DNA of 64,000 nucleotides, from assembly GCA_029887765.1 (NCBI GenBank), contig JARXPF010000001.1:258378-322377 (forward strand), read 5' to 3'. How positions within the stretch are numbered: the first letter of the stretch is position 1; every line of letters starts with the position of its first letter. The notes beneath the pieces are model-generated. The model saw nothing but the letters and a program-made list of their open reading frames with translations, did not search any database and was not told where the DNA came from. Source of the DNA: Candidatus Methanomethylicota archaeon. GTDB taxonomy: Archaea > Thermoproteota > Methanomethylicia > Methanomethylicales > Methanomethylicaceae. This document shows positions 26,932 to 35,455 of the stretch, piece after piece. Position numbers and translations under genes: made by a program.

Positions 26932-27515
26932 TTAATAAAACCTCTATATACATTTAATATTTCTTTATAATTTTTGGCAATGAAAATTTTATTTTCATTT
27001 ATTCCATAATTATTTATAATATGAAATTTCATTTCATTATCTTTTACAATTAAAGCATTTGCTCTTTCCATACAAGCCTTCTCTATATCAAATATACTCA
27101 TATTAAGTAAAGTACTCAATGATCCTGCTCTTTTTATTTCAGTAGAATAAATGGATATTATTAAAGGACATTTAAAATATTTTGATATATAAAATGCTGA
27201 AATTGAAGATATCCAATCATGAGAATGAATTAAAGAAGCTCCACCATAATTATGAATTACATTAGAAGCTCCTCTTGTAAGATCAATATTTAAAAAATAA
27301 GCAAAAGCAAGAATATGAGGAGAAGTTCTACTATAAGGACCAATTTTATAAATTTTTACTCCATTTGATAAAAATTCACCATCTTGATCTCCTCTAGTAA
27401 CTACAACTATTGGATAAATTTTTGCAATTTCAGTAACTATTTTATAAAGAAAATTAGATAAAGCGCCAACAATAAAAGGAGGATATTCCCAAGTAATATG
27501 AATAATAGGTTTCAA
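26928..27515 (-). CDS. Orphan N-terminal half of a GT-B glycosyltransferase
   Basis: 195 residues that match only the N-terminal Rossmann half of GT4/GT5 enzymes: ITWEYPPFIVGALSNFLYKIV aligns with the start of both neighbouring glycogen synthases, and HSHDWISS with their VHDWLS segment. The GGLG loop has become GALS, and the entire C-terminal donor-binding domain with its EX7E motif is missing. The frame is open and overlaps the next gene by four bases. It may be a regulatory or structural pseudo-enzyme, or an old truncation. Catalysis alone is not expected. Confidence 0.72.
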   Translation of the reverse strand: MKPIIHITWEYPPFIVGALSNFLYKIVTEIAKIYPIVVVTRGDQDGEFLSNGVKIYKIGPYSRTSPHILAFAYFLNIDLTRGASNVIHNYGGASLIHSHDWISSISAFYISKYFKCPLIISIYSTEIKRAGSLSTLLNMSIFDIEKACMERANALIVKDNEMKFHIINNYGINENKIFIAKNYKEILNVYRGFIK

Positions 27516-27531
27516 TAAAAATTCACCAAAT

Positions 27532-27774
27532 TTAGGTATAAATACTTCTAACTACAGATGATCCTAAACTATTAAGATAATAAGCTCCATTATATTCACA
27601 AATATAACCATGAATAAGAAGTTCTTTTATTGCAAAATTAAGCTCTTCTTCACTCATACAACATATTGGCTTAAGTTCTTCTATTCTTTTTGCATTTCTT
27701 TCATTTATAGCACAAAGATTATGTAATATTATTAAAACACGCATTGAAGATGCTATCTCATATACATTATGCAT
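27532..27774 (-). CDS. Small winged-helix-like protein
   Basis: 80 residues. Helices are followed by EELNFAIKELLIHGYICEYNGAYYLNSLG, the recognition-helix plus beta-wing pattern of archaeal winged-helix regulators; two cysteines sit in PICCMSEEE. It is the first gene of the minus-strand carbohydrate block and is divergent from the debranching enzyme gene, so local regulation is plausible but not shown. Family not identified. Confidence 0.6.
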   Translation of the reverse strand: MHNVYEIASSMRVLIILHNLCAINERNAKRIEELKPICCMSEEELNFAIKELLIHGYICEYNGAYYLNSLGSSVVRSIYT

Positions 27775-27830
27775 TATTTCACCAAAAATACTATTTAAAA
27801 AAAATATAAAAATAATTTTTGGGAGAGATT

Positions 27831-29669
27831 TTGAAATATGAATTTTTAGCTATAGAAGATGAAGATTGGGATTATGCTAGAAATAAGCAAATATTATTAA
27901 AATCATCAATTGGAGAATGGTCTTCTTCAATATTTTCTTCAGAAGTATTTGTAAAAAATGAAAGATTCATTGGTCCAAATAGAGATTGCCCATTTCAAGG
28001 TTTAATAACTTTTCATAATAATAAAATTATAAAACTTATTGATGGATTATTGTTTTCTTTAAATGAAGGATTTGGAGAAAAAGTATTAGTTAGCCCTTAT
28101 GAAGTAATATACATTTATCCAGATTTAAAAATCTCTTTAAGTTTTGAAGAAGATTGTTTTCAATTAAATTTTAATAAAAATAATTGTAGAATCCTTCCTC
28201 TTTTTGAAAATAAATTCAATTGGGAAATTCATGAAGAATGGATTAGAATTAACTTTAATTCAATTAATATAAAAATAGGTCCTTTAGAAAGAATAGAAAT
28301 AGTAGATTACTTTACTGATTGGATATATAAATTAGATTGTGGTTTTAGATATATTGATTTTGATGGAAGTATAAGATTTATTAAAGAAAAAAGGAAAATA
28401 TTTAGTCCATTTATTCTTACATTAAAGAAAAACTTTATGAAGATATTTATAAATAATATGAAAGATACTTGGAAAATAAAGGAAAATTCTTGGATTAATA
28501 AATTAATTTTTCATGAAGGTCCTATTGGCGATTTAATAAAATGTAGACTTTTTACACTTAGATGTTTTGGTCTTAATATTAATGGAATATGGTTTCCAGA
28601 AGCAGGATGTTGGTGGTTTAGAGAACCTTGGATTAGAGATGCATTAGAAGGAATATTAAATAATTTTCAAATATATACAAGAATATTTAATTGGGAAGAT
28701 AGAATAAAAAAATTAGGAATATTTTTAATAGAAATTCTTAAAAAGAAAATGGGATTGCCAAATTTAATAGAAGGGACTGAGGAATCTGCTGATTCTCCTC
28801 CTCTTTTATTATATTTATGTTCAAAATTAGGAATTAATGTAGATTCTTTAGCTATTGAATTATTAAAAAATATGGAAAAAAGAGATATTACAGAAGGAAG
28901 GCCAATTGTAAGAGAAGGTCTTATTGCTTGTATTCCTCATCAATCTTGGACAGATTCAAAAATAAATGGAAGGCCATCAAGACTTCCAAAAGAATGGAAT
29001 GATTTATTACCTAAGTATTTTTTACCTGAAGTTAATGGTTATTGGATTATGGCATTAAAAAGTTTATATGAAAATTCAAAAAATGAAGAAATAAAAAATA
29101 TTTTAGAAGTTATGGAATTTGAATTTAAAAGAAAATTTTGGAATGGAAATTTTTTATTTGATATAATAGATTTTGAAAATAAGAATAAATCTGATGAAAT
29201 TACATCAATGGGACTTGTTGGAATTTCAACAACTATACATTTATTTAATGAAAAAGAATTAAATAACATATTCAAATCATTAAAATTATTAATGATTTAT
29301 AGAACTATGAAATTTTTAGGAAATGAAACTCTTCCATTTGGAATTGCTATAACTAAAAAAATGATGCCTTATTTAGGAGATGAAGAATATCATAAATCAG
29401 TAATATGGCCAAGGGATACTCCCTATCTTATAAAATTTTTAGAAAGAATTGGAAAAGAAAATGAAATAAAAGGAATTTTATTAAATAATTTAGATCATAT
29501 GATTTCTGAAGGAGTGATATTTTATATAAATGAAATTTTTGGTCATGCTATTGGAAAAAATCCCTCACCTAAAGGATTAAGTATGAATCCAATACCTTTA
29601 AAAAATCCTGCTCAATATTGGAGTCATTGGTGTGATCCTTATCTTGGTAGATTTATGAGAGAAAGATAA
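27831..29669 (+). CDS. Glycogen debranching enzyme (amylo-alpha-1,6-glucosidase type)
   Basis: About 612 residues. The N-terminal half is a beta-rich glucan-binding domain (GLITFHNNKIIKLIDG). The C-terminal half is an (alpha/alpha)6 toroid with GCWWFREPWIRDALEG, PHQSWTDSKINGRPSRL and YHKSVIWPRDTPY, typical of archaeal debranching enzymes removing alpha-1,6-linked glucose from glycogen. TTG 27831 is preferred over TTG 27819, since GGGAGAG lies between them and serves as its ribosome-binding site. It converges with a glycogen synthase gene, the ends overlapping by 31 bases. Confidence 0.85.
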   Translation: MKYEFLAIEDEDWDYARNKQILLKSSIGEWSSSIFSSEVFVKNERFIGPNRDCPFQGLITFHNNKIIKLIDGLLFSLNEGFGEKVLVSPYEVIYIYPDLKISLSFEEDCFQLNFNKNNCRILPLFENKFNWEIHEEWIRINFNSINIKIGPLERIEIVDYFTDWIYKLDCGFRYIDFDGSIRFIKEKRKIFSPFILTLKKNFMKIFINNMKDTWKIKENSWINKLIFHEGPIGDLIKCRLFTLRCFGLNINGIWFPEAGCWWFREPWIRDALEGILNNFQIYTRIFNWEDRIKKLGIFLIEILKKKMGLPNLIEGTEESADSPPLLLYLCSKLGINVDSLAIELLKNMEKRDITEGRPIVREGLIACIPHQSWTDSKINGRPSRLPKEWNDLLPKYFLPEVNGYWIMALKSLYENSKNEEIKNILEVMEFEFKRKFWNGNFLFDIIDFENKNKSDEITSMGLVGISTTIHLFNEKELNNIFKSLKLLMIYRTMKFLGNETLPFGIAITKKMMPYLGDEEYHKSVIWPRDTPYLIKFLERIGKENEIKGILLNNLDHMISEGVIFYINEIFGHAIGKNPSPKGLSMNPIPLKNPAQYWSHWCDPYLGRFMRER

Positions 29670-30889
29670 ATATCTTCAATTTTCTTTGCAATTTTTTCCC
29701 ATGTAAATTCAGAAAGTATTCTCTTTCTTCCATTTTCACCAAGTTTACGCATATGATTTTCATCTCTTAAAATTAATTTTATTGCCATGGCAATATCATA
29801 AGGATCATATGGATTTATATGATATCCTGTTTGATCAGGACCTGCAGAAACCACAGACTCTCTCATTCCACTTACTCCTCTAGCACCTACTACTATAGGC
29901 TTTTTCATAGCCATAGCTTCTAGAGCTACAATTCCAAAAGGTTCATAGAGACTTGGAAAAACTGCTAAATCACAAGCTGCATAATGAACTATTCTTTCTT
30001 CTTCTGGCAACATATTAAAATTAAATATAATTTTATTGGAAAGCCCTAATTTTTCACTCAATTTAATTAATTCATTTTCCATTTCTCCTTTACCTATTAT
30101 AACTAATTTTACATTTGGAAATTCTGAAATTACATGAGGTAGTGCTAAAATTAACTTATCTGGCCCTTTTACACCAGTTAATCTTCCTATGAATAAAATC
30201 ATTTTTTCATTTTCTGAAATACCATATTTTTGTCTTAATTCTTTTATTTTTTCATATGAAACTCTTTCAGGACAATATTTATTTGCATCTACTCCATTCC
30301 AAACTACTTCAATTTTATTTGCTGGAAAATTTAATGCTAAAAGCTCATCTTTCATAGCATATGACACAGTAATTATTTTATCAGCATATATAGCAGCCTT
30401 ATGCTCAAGACTATCTATTAATGGCGATCCATTTCCAAGACTTCGACCTTTTTCAGTAGAATGTATATGAAATACCATGGGAATGCCAAGAGCTTTTTTT
30501 AAGATTATTCCTGCCATTGCAGAAAGCCAATCATGAACTGATAATATATCAAAGCTCTTTTTTTCATTTGGAATAAGATCGTTTACAATCTTTGTACTTA
30601 TTAGTATATTGTAAAGCCATAAATCAGAAAAAAATTTCATTCCAGGGCCCCATCTTCGTATTTCCTCAGCTACTACATCTGGAAAGATTTCAGATATGTC
30701 TAAAAGCTTTGGTCTATGTACTTCAACACCCCCAATCAATTCTCTTGTTTTTAAACTTCCATCATTTAATGTAAAGACAAATACATTATGTTCCATTTTT
30801 ACCAATTGTCTAGATAGTTCATATACATATGTTCCAAGACCGCCAATTATTCTTGGAGGATATTCCCAAGCAAGAATACATACATTCAT
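29639..30889 (-). CDS. Glycogen synthase, GT4/GT5-like
   Basis: 416-residue GT-B enzyme. The N-terminus CILAWEYPPRIIGGLGTYVY carries GGLG, SVHDWLSAMAG follows, FIGRLTGVKGPDKL opens the C-terminal domain, and YEPFGIVALEAMA contains the EX7E motif. HIHSTEKGRSLGNGSPLID is typical of archaeal glycogen synthases. It should elongate glycogen from ADP- or UDP-glucose. It is a paralogue of the enzyme at 25.8-26.9 kb, with a 58-nt identical tract. The 3' end overlaps the debranching gene on the other strand. Confidence 0.87.
   Translation of the reverse strand: MNVCILAWEYPPRIIGGLGTYVYELSRQLVKMEHNVFVFTLNDGSLKTRELIGGVEVHRPKLLDISEIFPDVVAEEIRRWGPGMKFFSDLWLYNILISTKIVNDLIPNEKKSFDILSVHDWLSAMAGIILKKALGIPMVFHIHSTEKGRSLGNGSPLIDSLEHKAAIYADKIITVSYAMKDELLALNFPANKIEVVWNGVDANKYCPERVSYEKIKELRQKYGISENEKMILFIGRLTGVKGPDKLILALPHVISEFPNVKLVIIGKGEMENELIKLSEKLGLSNKIIFNFNMLPEEERIVHYAACDLAVFPSLYEPFGIVALEAMAMKKPIVVGARGVSGMRESVVSAGPDQTGYHINPYDPYDIAMAIKLILRDENHMRKLGENGRKRILSEFTWEKIAKKIEDIYLSLINLPR
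29910..29967. repeat. 58-nt tract identical to 26045-26102 (copy 2)
   Basis: Second copy of the exact match between the two glycogen-synthase-like genes; flanks differ at once on both sides. Confidence 0.85.
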
Positions 30890-30936
30890 ATAATTATATT
30901 AGTGAAGAAGTACTTTTTAAAATAAGTGGTAAAGAT

Positions 30937-31317
30937 TCACATTATGTAACTCAATTTCGTACTTTTTTCAATACAGACCTTATGTCTTTCTAAAATTTCA
31001 TTAATCATTTTTCTAAATTCTTCTTCAGTCATAGCACCAACTATTTGCATAATAGGTAAACCATTACAGAAGAAGACTATAGTTGGAGTGGCCATTATAC
31101 CAAGATTTTCAGCTAGTTCAGCATTGCTTTCATTTGCAAATATATTGAATTTAGTAAATTTTAATTTTCCTTCATATTCTTGAGCAATTTTTTCAAAAAT
31201 TGGATTAAACAATCTACACCAAGGACAACCCTCATGCCAAAAATACACTAATGTCAACATTTTAGATTTAATAACTTCACTATTCCAATTCTCTTTATTT
31301 AAGTCAATAATTATCAT
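30937..31317 (-). CDS. Thioredoxin-like protein (CPWC)
   Basis: 126-residue cytoplasmic thioredoxin fold. The redox site is EGCPWCRLF, and the cis-proline is in MATPTIVFF. There is no signal peptide or anchor. Downstream of CcdA and a TlpA-like gene, it probably supplies electrons to CcdA, which carries them across the membrane to the TlpA-like protein. Sequence beyond the fold (KVCIEKSTKLSYIM) adds one extra cysteine. Confidence 0.85.
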   Translation of the reverse strand: MIIIDLNKENWNSEVIKSKMLTLVYFWHEGCPWCRLFNPIFEKIAQEYEGKLKFTKFNIFANESNAELAENLGIMATPTIVFFCNGLPIMQIVGAMTEEEFRKMINEILERHKVCIEKSTKLSYIM

Positions 31318-31342
31318 AATAATATATCAGTAAAATTAAACT

Positions 31343-31984
31343 TTATAAATATAGCCCCAATATCAAATATAGCCCCATGAGAAATAAAATTAACGCACTC
31401 ATTCTTTGAATTTTATAAATTGATTTTGAAAACTTTTTTAAAATAAAAGTCTTTGCTTTATAAGCAAATAATGTAGCTATGACTATTGGAAAACTCATGC
31501 CAATAGAATATATTATAAATATAGTAATCCCATATAGTAAGCCTAGAGAGAAGGAATAAATTATTATAGATAAGAATACTGGAGTTGAACAACTAGAAGC
31601 AACTACTCCATAAATCACTCCATAAATAAATATTCCAAACATTCCTTGTCTTTTATTAATTGAAAGAAACTTCAATGGTAATTTTATATTTATATTGAAA
31701 ATCATAAGAAAAGACATAATTATTATAGCAATACCAGCAATTAAGGGCATAAAAGGAATATAGTAATAGAGAAATGAACCAATTAATGAAAAGCCTATGC
31801 CTATTACTAAGATAATTGAAATTAGACCTAAAGCACATAATATAATACTAGGAATTATCTTAATTAAAGAAGGATTAACTCCAATATAATAAGATATATA
31901 GCCTGGAAGTAAAGGAAAACTACATGGAGATAAAGACGTAAATATTCCAGCCATTAATGCTAATAATAAATCAGTAATATTCAA
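31343..31984 (-). CDS. ccdA: CcdA-type transmembrane thiol-disulfide carrier
   Basis: 213-residue membrane protein with about six spans. The two redox cysteines are in LSPCSFPLLPGY (first span) and SSCSTPVFLS (mid protein), the expected CcdA/DsbD-beta positions. It moves reducing equivalents from thioredoxin to extracytoplasmic thiol proteins. It lies three bases after the TlpA-like gene and just before the thioredoxin gene, making a complete relay. Confidence 0.88.
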   Translation of the reverse strand: MNITDLLLALMAGIFTSLSPCSFPLLPGYISYYIGVNPSLIKIIPSIILCALGLISIILVIGIGFSLIGSFLYYYIPFMPLIAGIAIIIMSFLMIFNINIKLPLKFLSINKRQGMFGIFIYGVIYGVVASSCSTPVFLSIIIYSFSLGLLYGITIFIIYSIGMSFPIVIATLFAYKAKTFILKKFSKSIYKIQRMSALILFLMGLYLILGLYL

Positions 31985-31987
31985 AAA

Positions 31988-32491
31988 CTATCTCCTCAAT
32001 TTTTCTATTTCTTGAATTATAATAGATGAATGAGTTGTCCCTAGATGTTCAAATGCTATATTTCCATCTTTATCTATTATAACTATTTTGGGTATGGCTA
32101 ATACTTTATAGGAGATACTAATATTTGCTATATCTCTCGCCCATATCCAAGTAGCATTGGGAAATCTATTAATAAAATCTCTCAAAATTTCTTCACTATC
32201 TCTTATTGGGTCTATACTTATAGATATTATTACTATTTCATTTTCATATTTTTGCCAAACTTCAATTAAATATGGAATTTGTTGTTTACAAGGACTACAC
32301 CAAGTAGCCATGAAGTCCAATATTACAATCTTTCCTCTAAAATCGCTTAATCTGAATACTTTTCCATTTAAATCAATCAATTGAAAATCTGGAGCCTTAG
32401 AGGAGTTGATGAAATACCAACCCCCAATTATTACTAACAATATTGCAATTATTGAAAGTATAAAGACATTATTTTTAATATTTGACGGCAT
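31988..32491 (-). CDS. Membrane-anchored TlpA/ResA-like thiol-disulfide protein
   Basis: 167 residues. One N-terminal anchor (about 8-28, VFILSIIAILLVIIGGWYF) is followed by an AhpC/TSA-thioredoxin fold (APDFQLIDLNGKVFRLSDFRGK) with the active site ATWCSPCKQQ and a later proline in LAIPKIVIIDKDG. It should face the outside and be reduced by CcdA. ATG 32491 follows GGAGGTATTTC. The substrate, perhaps an iron or heme protein, cannot be told. Confidence 0.87.
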   Translation of the reverse strand: MPSNIKNNVFILSIIAILLVIIGGWYFINSSKAPDFQLIDLNGKVFRLSDFRGKIVILDFMATWCSPCKQQIPYLIEVWQKYENEIVIISISIDPIRDSEEILRDFINRFPNATWIWARDIANISISYKVLAIPKIVIIDKDGNIAFEHLGTTHSSIIIQEIEKLRR

Positions 32492-32622
32492 ATGAAATAC
32501 CTCCAGCCATGTATTAACTTCGTGATTTATATATTTATGAGTCGATTATAATTTTTATTAATGTCAAGAATTAGTCAATTTCACGATAGTCGATAAACGT
32601 GGCATTTACTCATAATGGAATG

Positions 32623-33132
32623 TTATAGAAAATTTTTAATTATCTTGAGAATGGATTCGTGCCTCTTCTCATCTTCAACTATCCATTCTAATAACGTCTT
32701 CAAGTAGTTGATGTTCAGTTTTAGACTTTCGGCCATTAACTCAACAAGCCTTATTTGTAGAATTGTTAAGTACTCTTCAGCTGCAAATCCTTCTATTCTC
32801 TCCAAGCCTTCTATTACTGAAGCTAAATCATGGTGAGATATACGCTCCATATTCAAGACTTTTTCTATATCTATCATAATCGATTTAAAGACTTCGCCTA
32901 AAATTCCTTCGCATTCTTTATGATCTATTTTTAAGTCACCATATATTAGTTTGCTTATTCTCCTTAGACAATCAGCATGCTTAAACGATTCATGAGCAAT
33001 AAATGCCAAAAAACAGGCAATGGTAGCATCTTCTATTAATTTAGACATATGTTCGTAGGCCTTTGCAACTCTTTCTTCAAAAATACCACAACAATAGATA
33101 AATTTTGCCAGATCTTCTGAAGAACTTATCAT
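32623..33132 (-). CDS. Ferritin-like four-helix protein
   Basis: 169 residues, all helical. Candidate di-iron ligands occur in the usual pattern: FEERVAKAYEH (helix 1), AHESFKHAD (helix 2, ExxH), GFAAEEYLT (helix 3) and EDEKRHES (helix 4, ExxH). This fits the ferritin/rubrerythrin superfamily, although no rubredoxin domain is fused. It may oxidise and store iron or remove peroxide. It lies between the thiol relay and a metal-type ABC importer, both in the same direction as its own strand, which supports an iron-related role (inference). Confidence 0.68.
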   Translation of the reverse strand: MISSSEDLAKFIYCCGIFEERVAKAYEHMSKLIEDATIACFLAFIAHESFKHADCLRRISKLIYGDLKIDHKECEGILGEVFKSIMIDIEKVLNMERISHHDLASVIEGLERIEGFAAEEYLTILQIRLVELMAESLKLNINYLKTLLEWIVEDEKRHESILKIIKNFL

Positions 33133-33183
33133 TAAAAATGCACCTATTTTTAAATTTCTGAACTAAATAGAATAAAAATTTTT

Positions 33184-33978
33184 TTAAAAAGAAATTTTCA
33201 TAGCCGAATTGATATTATTTAATAGGAATATTCTTGGCCTGCCATCTATATTATGAACGCAAACATTTACACCAAAAGTCTTTTTGATATTCTCTGGTGT
33301 GAAAACATCTATAGGAGTTCCTGCAGCAAAGATTCTTCCCTTCTTCATCATTAATATTTTATCACAATACATGGAGGCAAGATTCAAATCATGAAGAGCT
33401 ACAATGGCTGATTTTCCGTTATTCGAAATAATCTCCTTCAGCAAATCCATAACTTCTATCTGATGTCTTATATCTAGATTGCTAGTAGGTTCATCAAGTA
33501 GAAGTATTTTCGCCTCTTGTGCAAGGGCTCTGGCGATTAAAACTTTTTGCTGCTCTCCTCCACTGAGTTCATCAAATCTTCTCATGGCAAAATCGATTAT
33601 TTTCAACTTGGATAGAATTTCCCAAACCTTTTCAACATCTTCCTGACTGTATTTCCAATCAATATATGGTCTTCTACCCATTAGTACTACATCAAAGACT
33701 GTGGGTTTTGAAAAGCCTAGATGTGAACTTTGAGGAACATAGCTAAAAATCTTTGCAATTTCATTTCTCTGCATCTTGTGAATCTCTCTTCCGTCCAATA
33801 GAATCTTGCCCTGTTTCGGTGATAGTATTTTATTAATGCATTTCAATAAAGTGGATTTTCCAGAACCATTAGGACCAACTATACCAAGAAACTCTGAACT
33901 TTTTAATGTGAAGGAAACGCCATCCAATGCTCTATAACTGTTGTATTCGAATTTCACATCATCTATTACTAATTGCAT
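33184..33978 (-). CDS. ABC importer ATP-binding protein, FecE/BtuD type
   Basis: 264 residues. Walker A GPNGSGKST (about 35-43), the signature LSGGEQQKV, Walker B ILLLDEPTSNLD and the switch histidine in VALHDLNLA are intact. It belongs to the family importing iron-siderophores, heme, cobalamin or other metal chelates. Divergent from the binding-protein/permease operon across a 75-nt shared promoter. ATG 33978 follows GAGGA. A membrane partner is the permease at 36.2-37.3 kb. Confidence 0.9.
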   Translation of the reverse strand: MQLVIDDVKFEYNSYRALDGVSFTLKSSEFLGIVGPNGSGKSTLLKCINKILSPKQGKILLDGREIHKMQRNEIAKIFSYVPQSSHLGFSKPTVFDVVLMGRRPYIDWKYSQEDVEKVWEILSKLKIIDFAMRRFDELSGGEQQKVLIARALAQEAKILLLDEPTSNLDIRHQIEVMDLLKEIISNNGKSAIVALHDLNLASMYCDKILMMKKGRIFAAGTPIDVFTPENIKKTFGVNVCVHNIDGRPRIFLLNNINSAMKISF

Positions 33979-34059
33979 GTCTGAGTCCTCAGTAATAAAA
34001 ATATTTAAATAGATAAATAAGTATTACGTTTTTTAAAAAAAGTAATACGGAGGATGGGT
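33979..34059. promoter_or_regulatory. Shared divergent promoter with a 28-bp palindromic operator candidate
   Basis: ATATTTAAATAG (about 34001-34012) can serve as a TATA box in both directions. At 34021-34048 arms GTATTAC and GTAATAC flank a TTTTTT/AAAAAA core, giving a near-perfect 28-bp palindrome that covers the expected start site of the binding-protein gene. This position suits a metal-responsive repressor of the DtxR, NikR or similar type (inference). GGAGG at 34049-34053 is the ribosome-binding site for ATG 34060. Confidence 0.6.
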
Positions 34060-35448
34060 ATGAAAAAAAGAGTTATAGCTTTATTAATGCTAGTTTTAAT
34101 AATTCTCAGCCTTGCATTTTATTGGAATTTACCAAAAACTATGACGAGTGAGACTGCAAAGCCTTCTAGATTTACATTGGAGATATATGGCAATGCAAAT
34201 ATGGATGAGGTAATAGATGAAAAAGACATAACATTCCTCAGGCAGATTATTGATGGAAAGATTAATGCAACTGAATTTGCAGATGCCAACAGAGATGGAA
34301 AAATTGACTTAGCCGATGTAGAACAAGTATTGGCGATTATAAATGGAAATGCTTCTTACATTTGGATTCTAGATGGAAACAAACAACCAGTCAAAGTTAA
34401 ATTACCAGTTAATAGAATAGGTGTTGAATATTTGAGTAATGCAGAGTTGATGAGAATTCTTGGAGTGGAAGATAAGGTAGTGGCTGTTGATTTTGCTCCA
34501 TATCAGTTACGAAACTTCTATTTTCCAGATAGAGCTGATAAAATTATAAATTTAGGAAATATGTTCAAGCCAGATTATGAATTCCTGAATAGTTTAAACC
34601 TCGACATTTTATTTACATTCAGCTTTGATATAGCAGAAAAGAGGGAGAAGTTGGTCGGCGTGGACGTAGTTTTCCTTGGACTATATTGGCCAGATGTTAT
34701 TAATGTAAATGAATCAAGATTCATCCAAGGAATAATGAAGGCAGGATACATATTAGGAAAAGTAGAAAAAGCAAGGGAATATGTTGATTGGCTTTTGAAT
34801 TTAATCGATCTAATCAAGAATAGAACTTCAAAACTGAGCGATGCTGAGAAGCCAATGGTCCTGATGACTGGAATGGTCGGTTATTTGACTGATCCTCAAC
34901 AAAAGACCTTGCGCACCTACACTTTGAGAGATCCCTTGTCTCAGATGTGTATATTAGCAGGCGGGAAGCCCATAGCTGAAGAACTTAAAGATTGGAGTGG
35001 TCCCGGATACTATACCACGGTGGACCTTGAGTGGGTTCTTGGCAAGAATCCGGATTACATATTCGTTCACACTGTTAGATATACATATGGAGGGGGCACA
35101 CTACTTCCTGCATATGGCTATGATGTAAATGACATTAGTAGTTTGAATGAAGTTTGGACGAAGATAACTTCCCTACCAATGCTTTCAAATATAAAGGCAG
35201 TGAAAAATAACAACTTATATATAATCGCTGGAGATTTCAGAAATAACGCCATGGGGGGCGTACTTGGAGCTGTATACATAGCGAAAATACTTCATCCAAA
35301 TCTATTCAGTGATATGAACCCTAGGGACATTCATCAAGAGTACATTACAAAGTGGATGAGGATAGATTATGATTTAAAAAAAGCTGGAACTTTTATCTAT
35401 CCACCCATTAAAATTGGCCAGGAAGTAATAGGCATACCATCCAAATAA
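34060..35448 (+). CDS. ABC substrate-binding protein with an N-terminal dockerin pair
   Basis: About 462 residues. Signal peptide or anchor MKKRVIALLMLVLIILSL, then two dockerin-type calcium repeats at about 44-65 (YGNANMDEVIDEKD) and 75-96 (DANRDGKIDLADVEQVL), then a helical-backbone metal/chelate-binding domain of FecB/BtuF type (VNRIGVEYLSNAELMRILG to the end). ATG 34060 is preferred over 34054, which lies too close to GGAGG. A dockerin would let the binding protein dock on a cohesin-bearing surface protein. First gene of an operon with a methyltransferase and permease. Confidence 0.87.
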   Translation: MKKRVIALLMLVLIILSLAFYWNLPKTMTSETAKPSRFTLEIYGNANMDEVIDEKDITFLRQIIDGKINATEFADANRDGKIDLADVEQVLAIINGNASYIWILDGNKQPVKVKLPVNRIGVEYLSNAELMRILGVEDKVVAVDFAPYQLRNFYFPDRADKIINLGNMFKPDYEFLNSLNLDILFTFSFDIAEKREKLVGVDVVFLGLYWPDVINVNESRFIQGIMKAGYILGKVEKAREYVDWLLNLIDLIKNRTSKLSDAEKPMVLMTGMVGYLTDPQQKTLRTYTLRDPLSQMCILAGGKPIAEELKDWSGPGYYTTVDLEWVLGKNPDYIFVHTVRYTYGGGTLLPAYGYDVNDISSLNEVWTKITSLPMLSNIKAVKNNNLYIIAGDFRNNAMGGVLGAVYIAKILHPNLFSDMNPRDIHQEYITKWMRIDYDLKKAGTFIYPPIKIGQEVIGIPSK

Positions 35449-35455
35449 TTTTTTT

